The translations under genes were made by a program, and so were the position numbers. From assembly GCA_003671275.1 (NCBI GenBank), contig QWPB01000073.1, positions 1 through 35,908 of the forward strand: 35,908 nucleotides of DNA. Direction: 5' to 3'. The notes beneath the pieces are model-generated. The model did not search any database, was not told the origin of the DNA, and saw only the letters and a list, made by a program, of their open reading frames with translations. Positions 33,501 through 35,908 of the stretch are shown one piece after another (position 1 is the stretch's first letter; each line of letters opens with the position of its first letter). This DNA comes from Planctomycetota bacterium (GTDB lineage Bacteria; Planctomycetota; Planctomycetia; Planctomycetales; Planctomycetaceae).

Positions 33501-35527
33501 GCTCTCTGCTCGTTACCGCCCAGGGGCTGTATCGCTGGGAGAGTTCGTGGGTCCGTTCCATTCCCGGTCACGCGGGGGCGGTCACAGCGTTGACCCCGGT
33601 TCCCGCGAACCCGCGGCAGGTCTACTCCGGCAGCCTCGATGGAACGATCCGCCGCTGGAATCTCGACAATGGCCAGACATTACAGCAGTTCAACCACGGC
33701 GGGCCGGTCCTCTCGGTCGCCGTCGACCCGCGAGGAGAACGCCTGGCCTCCGCCAGTGACAACCACACGTCCAAGCTGTTTCGGATGGATGGTCAGCAGA
33801 TTGCGGAACTGCGAGGAGACATCCGCCGCCGCGTGGCTCAGACGCGGGCCCAGCAACAGCTCGATGCCTCAAATGCCCGTCTCAATATCGTGAAGCAGCT
33901 TCTGCAACAGGCCGAGCAGGACTTACCAATCAAGACGACCGCCGAGATGACGCTAACGACCAGCCTGACCGCTGCCAGTCTGGATGTAACCACCAAGCAG
34001 GCCGCCTTCGACAAGGCCAAGGCCGACAAGACCGTGGCTGAAGCTGCGGCAATCCAGGCGTCCGCCAACTCGAAGACCGCCCAGATGGCAAAGGAGACCG
34101 CCGAACTAGCGGTCAAGGATGCGGTCGCCATTATGCAGACGGCCCAGGCCAAAATGCAGCGATTGCAACAAGTCGCCGCCATCGACACAAAGAACGAAGA
34201 GCTGAAGAAGCTGGTCGCCGCCGCGATGCAAGACCTGACGACCTGTCAGCAGAAGTCTGAGGCTGCGACTGCCGCCGTGACCGCCCCCACCCAGGCGGCG
34301 CAGCAGATGGCCACACTGGCCAACGAGGCGGCACAGAAAGTGACTCAGGCACAGAAGCCGTTCATCGATGCCGCTGCGGCGTTGAAGACCTCGCAGATGA
34401 ATCAGAACCTCCTCGCCCAGCAGCAGGCCCTTGCCGCCAGAGAACTGAAGCTGGCCACGGATTTGGTTCCCCTGCGCAAAGCCGCTGTCACGCGGGACGA
34501 GGCGGTCCAGGTCGCGGCCCAGCAGGCCGTCACCGCTGCGGGAACAATCGCGAACGAGGCCGATCTGGCGATCCGTTCGATCACGTTTGCCCCGGATGGC
34601 CAATTGCTGCTGACTTCCGGGGACTTCGTGAATGCTCATTTGTGGGATGGAACAACCGGCGGTGGGATCGCGGCCTTCGCGGGGCACACGGGAAAGATTG
34701 CCACGGCTCTGTTCGTGAACGCCGCAACGTTCATCACGATCAGTGATGATCAGACGGCCCGCTGTTGGGAAGTGAATCCGGGCTGGAAGCTGGAACGAGT
34801 GCTGGGCTCGGTCGATGATCCCAATCAGATCATCCATCGGGTGAATGCCGTTGACTTCTCGGTGGACTCGACGCAATTGCTGGTGGCGGGTGGTGTCCCC
34901 TCGCGAACGGGTGAACTGGCGATCTTCCGAGTGACCGATGGCGTGCGGACCCTGCATCTGCCCGCAGCACACAACGATGCGATCTATGCCGCGAAGTTCT
35001 CCCCGGATGGTACCCGCATCGCCTCCGGAGGAGCGGACAAGTATCTGCGAACCTTCGACATCGCTTCGGCTCAGCCACTCCGGCGATTCGAGGGGCACAC
35101 GAATTATGTGCTGGGAGTCGACTGGAAAGGGGACGGCCAGACCCTCGTTAGTGCAGGTGCCGACAATGTTGTCAAAGTCTGGGAGGCCGAAACGGCCGAT
35201 CAGAAACTGACGATCGAGAACCAGTTCACACGCCATGTCACAGCCATCCAGTACATTGGTGAGACCGACAGCGTCGTGACCGCTTGTGGCGACAAACTGG
35301 TGCGGATGCACAACGCGTCGAATGGCGGGCTGGAACGGAACTTCGGTGAGATCCAGGCATGGTTGCACTGCGTGGCTTGTACGCCTGACCGCCTGACAGT
35401 CGCGGCAGGGGATGCCCATGGCGGCGTGCTGGTCTGGAACGGGCAGACCGGACAATGGATTCGGACACTCATGCCGCCCCTCTCCATGCCAGGTAAGCCC
35501 GCAAGCCCTGTCAACCGGGCCCCTTGA
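30536..35527 (+). CDS. Planctomycete cytochrome c / WD40 giant with inserted coiled coil
   Basis: This 1663-residue exported protein has a signal peptide at about 1-25 (LMSLMLVALSLPVVAAP); Met5 (30548) is an alternative start. A planctomycete-type cytochrome c domain follows (about 38-135): heme motif CLACH at 52-56 and a candidate Met axial ligand in NKVMPPAGND (about 104). WD40 units run from about 145 to 1095 (for example VKLWRRP, VRQWDVS, IRLWSLP, IRRWNLQ, VSVWNLT, VRLWNTS, IRRWNLD). Residues about 1098-1343 are then a long Ala/Gln/Lys-rich coiled coil without WD signatures. WD40 units resume (AHLWDGT, ARCWEVN, KVWEAET, VLVWNGQ) to the C-terminus. Heme c attachment outside the cytoplasm and a redox or sensing role are inferred; the partner is unknown. 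It is the last of the four giants, 200 bp after the PPC gene. Confidence 0.92.
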   Translation: MGPSMLSRSLMSLMLVALSLPVVAAPIPIDLIQRTEPVSFERDILPILQRNCLACHSASQKDGDLILESPRSILTGGDGGPAAVAGNGAESLILKVAAHQIENKVMPPAGNDVAAKPLTSQELGLLKLWIDQGAIGTGGVDALSPQKWQPLPLGINPVQAIALTDDGQLIAASRANQIFLYHGPTGALITRLTDPALKAFLSPPTPNAAPVEVHGIAHRDLVQSLAFNMDGDLLASGSYREVKLWRRPRDVSRWSVALGGKGGTATISPDRSWMAIATDLKEVRLLRTSDGQPGPILTGHTDAITGLRFSRDGGRLFSSSLDQTVRQWDVSRGVQVNQMATPSPIHALELVDAEPPTDQMPHPSQLVVTGHTDNLLRVWKPIHETPLISPLSYIERAVVSSDGRLLAITDPTGLVRIVSLVEGSTLGHELTSWRVPRGVTAMTFIQPASLVAGDPAAAGIETPIQGHLLATGATDGAIRLWSLPDHALLHEWRGDATAVTALASDASGKLLTSGLASGAMTQWDLGQLLAPVTPETSPVQDTQSPISITALSPSRKLLAFVGVKDGQPAVLIRNIETHQLIATMTGHTGAIRSIAFSANEAVLVSGGEDKTIRRWNLQTPAQPNMGLIENLPATVTAVAASVDGSQILAGFADNALRLYNPQGTTLQEQTIREFAGHTGPILAASFFNGQPYSIAADRIVRFFNAADGAQTRVINLPVAMTALTVSHDGTRMAFAGDDKQIRIIQTDNGAVLQSLLPLTQPAAAISFSPDLQQLAVLASGGEVSVWNLTTATLREASVQPNLSTVLFASDAIGLLTGDLQGRMAQRPGRYQRSFEGNVQPVTDMLYHPNGQMLVMTAADGSLKGYTTLTGQAAFATGHGAAVHDLAISADGSLLATAGENMQVRLWNTSGGAAGPQQIAGFTGPVTRVAFSSSGTQVMASSTGETPATALFDGQSGQLLEKIHSDGSPLLGLVPRSLMAGVDPAMQQTRSLLVTAQGLYRWESSWVRSIPGHAGAVTALTPVPANPRQVYSGSLDGTIRRWNLDNGQTLQQFNHGGPVLSVAVDPRGERLASASDNHTSKLFRMDGQQIAELRGDIRRRVAQTRAQQQLDASNARLNIVKQLLQQAEQDLPIKTTAEMTLTTSLTAASLDVTTKQAAFDKAKADKTVAEAAAIQASANSKTAQMAKETAELAVKDAVAIMQTAQAKMQRLQQVAAIDTKNEELKKLVAAAMQDLTTCQQKSEAATAAVTAPTQAAQQMATLANEAAQKVTQAQKPFIDAAAALKTSQMNQNLLAQQQALAARELKLATDLVPLRKAAVTRDEAVQVAAQQAVTAAGTIANEADLAIRSITFAPDGQLLLTSGDFVNAHLWDGTTGGGIAAFAGHTGKIATALFVNAATFITISDDQTARCWEVNPGWKLERVLGSVDDPNQIIHRVNAVDFSVDSTQLLVAGGVPSRTGELAIFRVTDGVRTLHLPAAHNDAIYAAKFSPDGTRIASGGADKYLRTFDIASAQPLRRFEGHTNYVLGVDWKGDGQTLVSAGADNVVKVWEAETADQKLTIENQFTRHVTAIQYIGETDSVVTACGDKLVRMHNASNGGLERNFGEIQAWLHCVACTPDRLTVAAGDAHGGVLVWNGQTGQWIRTLMPPLSMPGKPASPVNRAP

Positions 35528-35588
35528 TGCATCGCACGGGTCGGTTCATCCAATTTCATGAACAACGTCGCGATACTTTCTGGCTGGT

Positions 35589-35617
35589 TTGACCCGTTCC
35601 CTGCCAAGGACTAACAT
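35589..35617 (+). promoter_or_regulatory. Candidate tRNA promoter
   Basis: TTGACC (35589-35594, five of six consensus) and TAACAT (35612-35617, four of six) are 17 bp apart, ending about 68 bp before the tRNA. The 7-bp inverted repeat GGTGAGT/ACTCACC (35631-35651) lies between promoter and tRNA and may be a leader hairpin or the end signal of the preceding gene. Confidence 0.45.
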
Positions 35618-35685
35618 ACTTATTCGCCATGGTGAGTCCCCAAAACTCACCACAGCGAACAGCGTTGTCACTCCGGTGACGACAT

Positions 35686-35760
<75 letters not shown>

Positions 35761-35776
35761 CTCAACTGGATTTGAG

Positions 35777-35814
35777 GCCGTTTGACGAGTTCGTCAAACG
35801 GCTTTCTCGTTTCT
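35777..35814 (+). terminator. Rho-independent terminator of tRNA-Pro
   Basis: A perfect 11-bp stem, GCCGTTTGACG (35777-35787) and CGTCAAACGGC (35792-35802), has a 4-nt loop and is followed by the T-rich tract TTTCTCGTTTCT. It lies 16 bp after the tRNA end. Confidence 0.88.
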
Positions 35815-35841
35815 AGGACTAGAGTTACGTCGCCGAGGACT

Positions 35842-35895
35842 CGGTTCAAAGATACGGTTACGAGGATGCGCCGTTTTTCGAGCATCTTTGAACCG
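35842..35895. repeat. 12-bp inverted repeat downstream of tRNA
   Basis: CGGTTCAAAGAT (35842-35853) and ATCTTTGAACCG (35884-35895) are perfect complements with 30 bp between them; inside, ACGG and CCGT can pair again. It may be a further terminator, a REP-type element or the border of something beyond the window. No gene is visible in 35815-35908. Confidence 0.6.
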
Positions 35896-35908
35896 CGCCA
35901 GATTTCGG

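Noticed and set aside
34106-35455. 449-residue open frame on the minus strand
   Set aside because: Antisense to the coil and last WD40 units of the cytochrome giant; composition is typical of a shadow frame.

Overview
The window looks like chromosomal DNA of a planctomycete (class Planctomycetia, probably order Planctomycetales). This rests on gene content rather than a marker gene. It carries a DUF1501 protein with a twin-arginine signal, a sulfatase, a DUF1549/DUF1553 protein, a planctomycete-type cytochrome c domain fused to WD40 repeats, giant secreted WD40 proteins and bacterial SHD1-domain proteins. The DNA is GC-rich, and many real starts have weak or no Shine-Dalgarno sequence. No plasmid, phage, IS element or CRISPR array was seen.

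Left part (1-8.7 kb): a truncated SHD1-domain protein runs off the left edge on the minus strand (1-582). A DUF1501 protein lies divergently (884-2242). Then comes a minus-strand run, in transcription order: FHA-GGDEF diguanylate cyclase, small M50-like membrane metalloprotease, HD-domain phosphohydrolase and sulfatase (6663 down to 2327). A membrane-anchored coiled-coil protein is on the plus strand (7011-8684). A perfect 18-bp inverted repeat of REP type sits between it and murJ.

Middle part (8.8-17.7 kb), all minus strand: a His-rich exported protein, an RND adaptor and an RND permease form a probable metal-efflux operon. Downstream lie a LOG-family protein, a CinA-C/PncC-type amidohydrolase and the lipid II flippase MurJ; the last two overlap by 4 bp (ATGA).

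Right part (18-35.9 kb): a second SHD1 protein carrying a propeller-like region, inorganic pyrophosphatase on the opposite strand, and then four large plus-strand genes for exported proteins. These are a WD40 protein with about 28 repeat units, a DUF1549/DUF1553 protein with heme-type motifs, a PPC-domain protein with a long Ala/Gln/Lys-rich coil, and a 1663-residue cytochrome c/WD40 protein whose propeller region is interrupted by a similar coil. The window ends with a tRNA-Pro(GGG), its terminator and another inverted repeat.

The strongest candidates for undescribed biology are (i) the four-gene cluster of exported giants, linked by WD40 arrays, heme motifs and similar long coils, and (ii) the two SHD1 proteins, each with two NPF tripeptides directly after the domain. 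In yeast Sla1 the SHD1 domain binds NPFxD-type peptides, so these proteins may carry their own ligand or a polymerising one.
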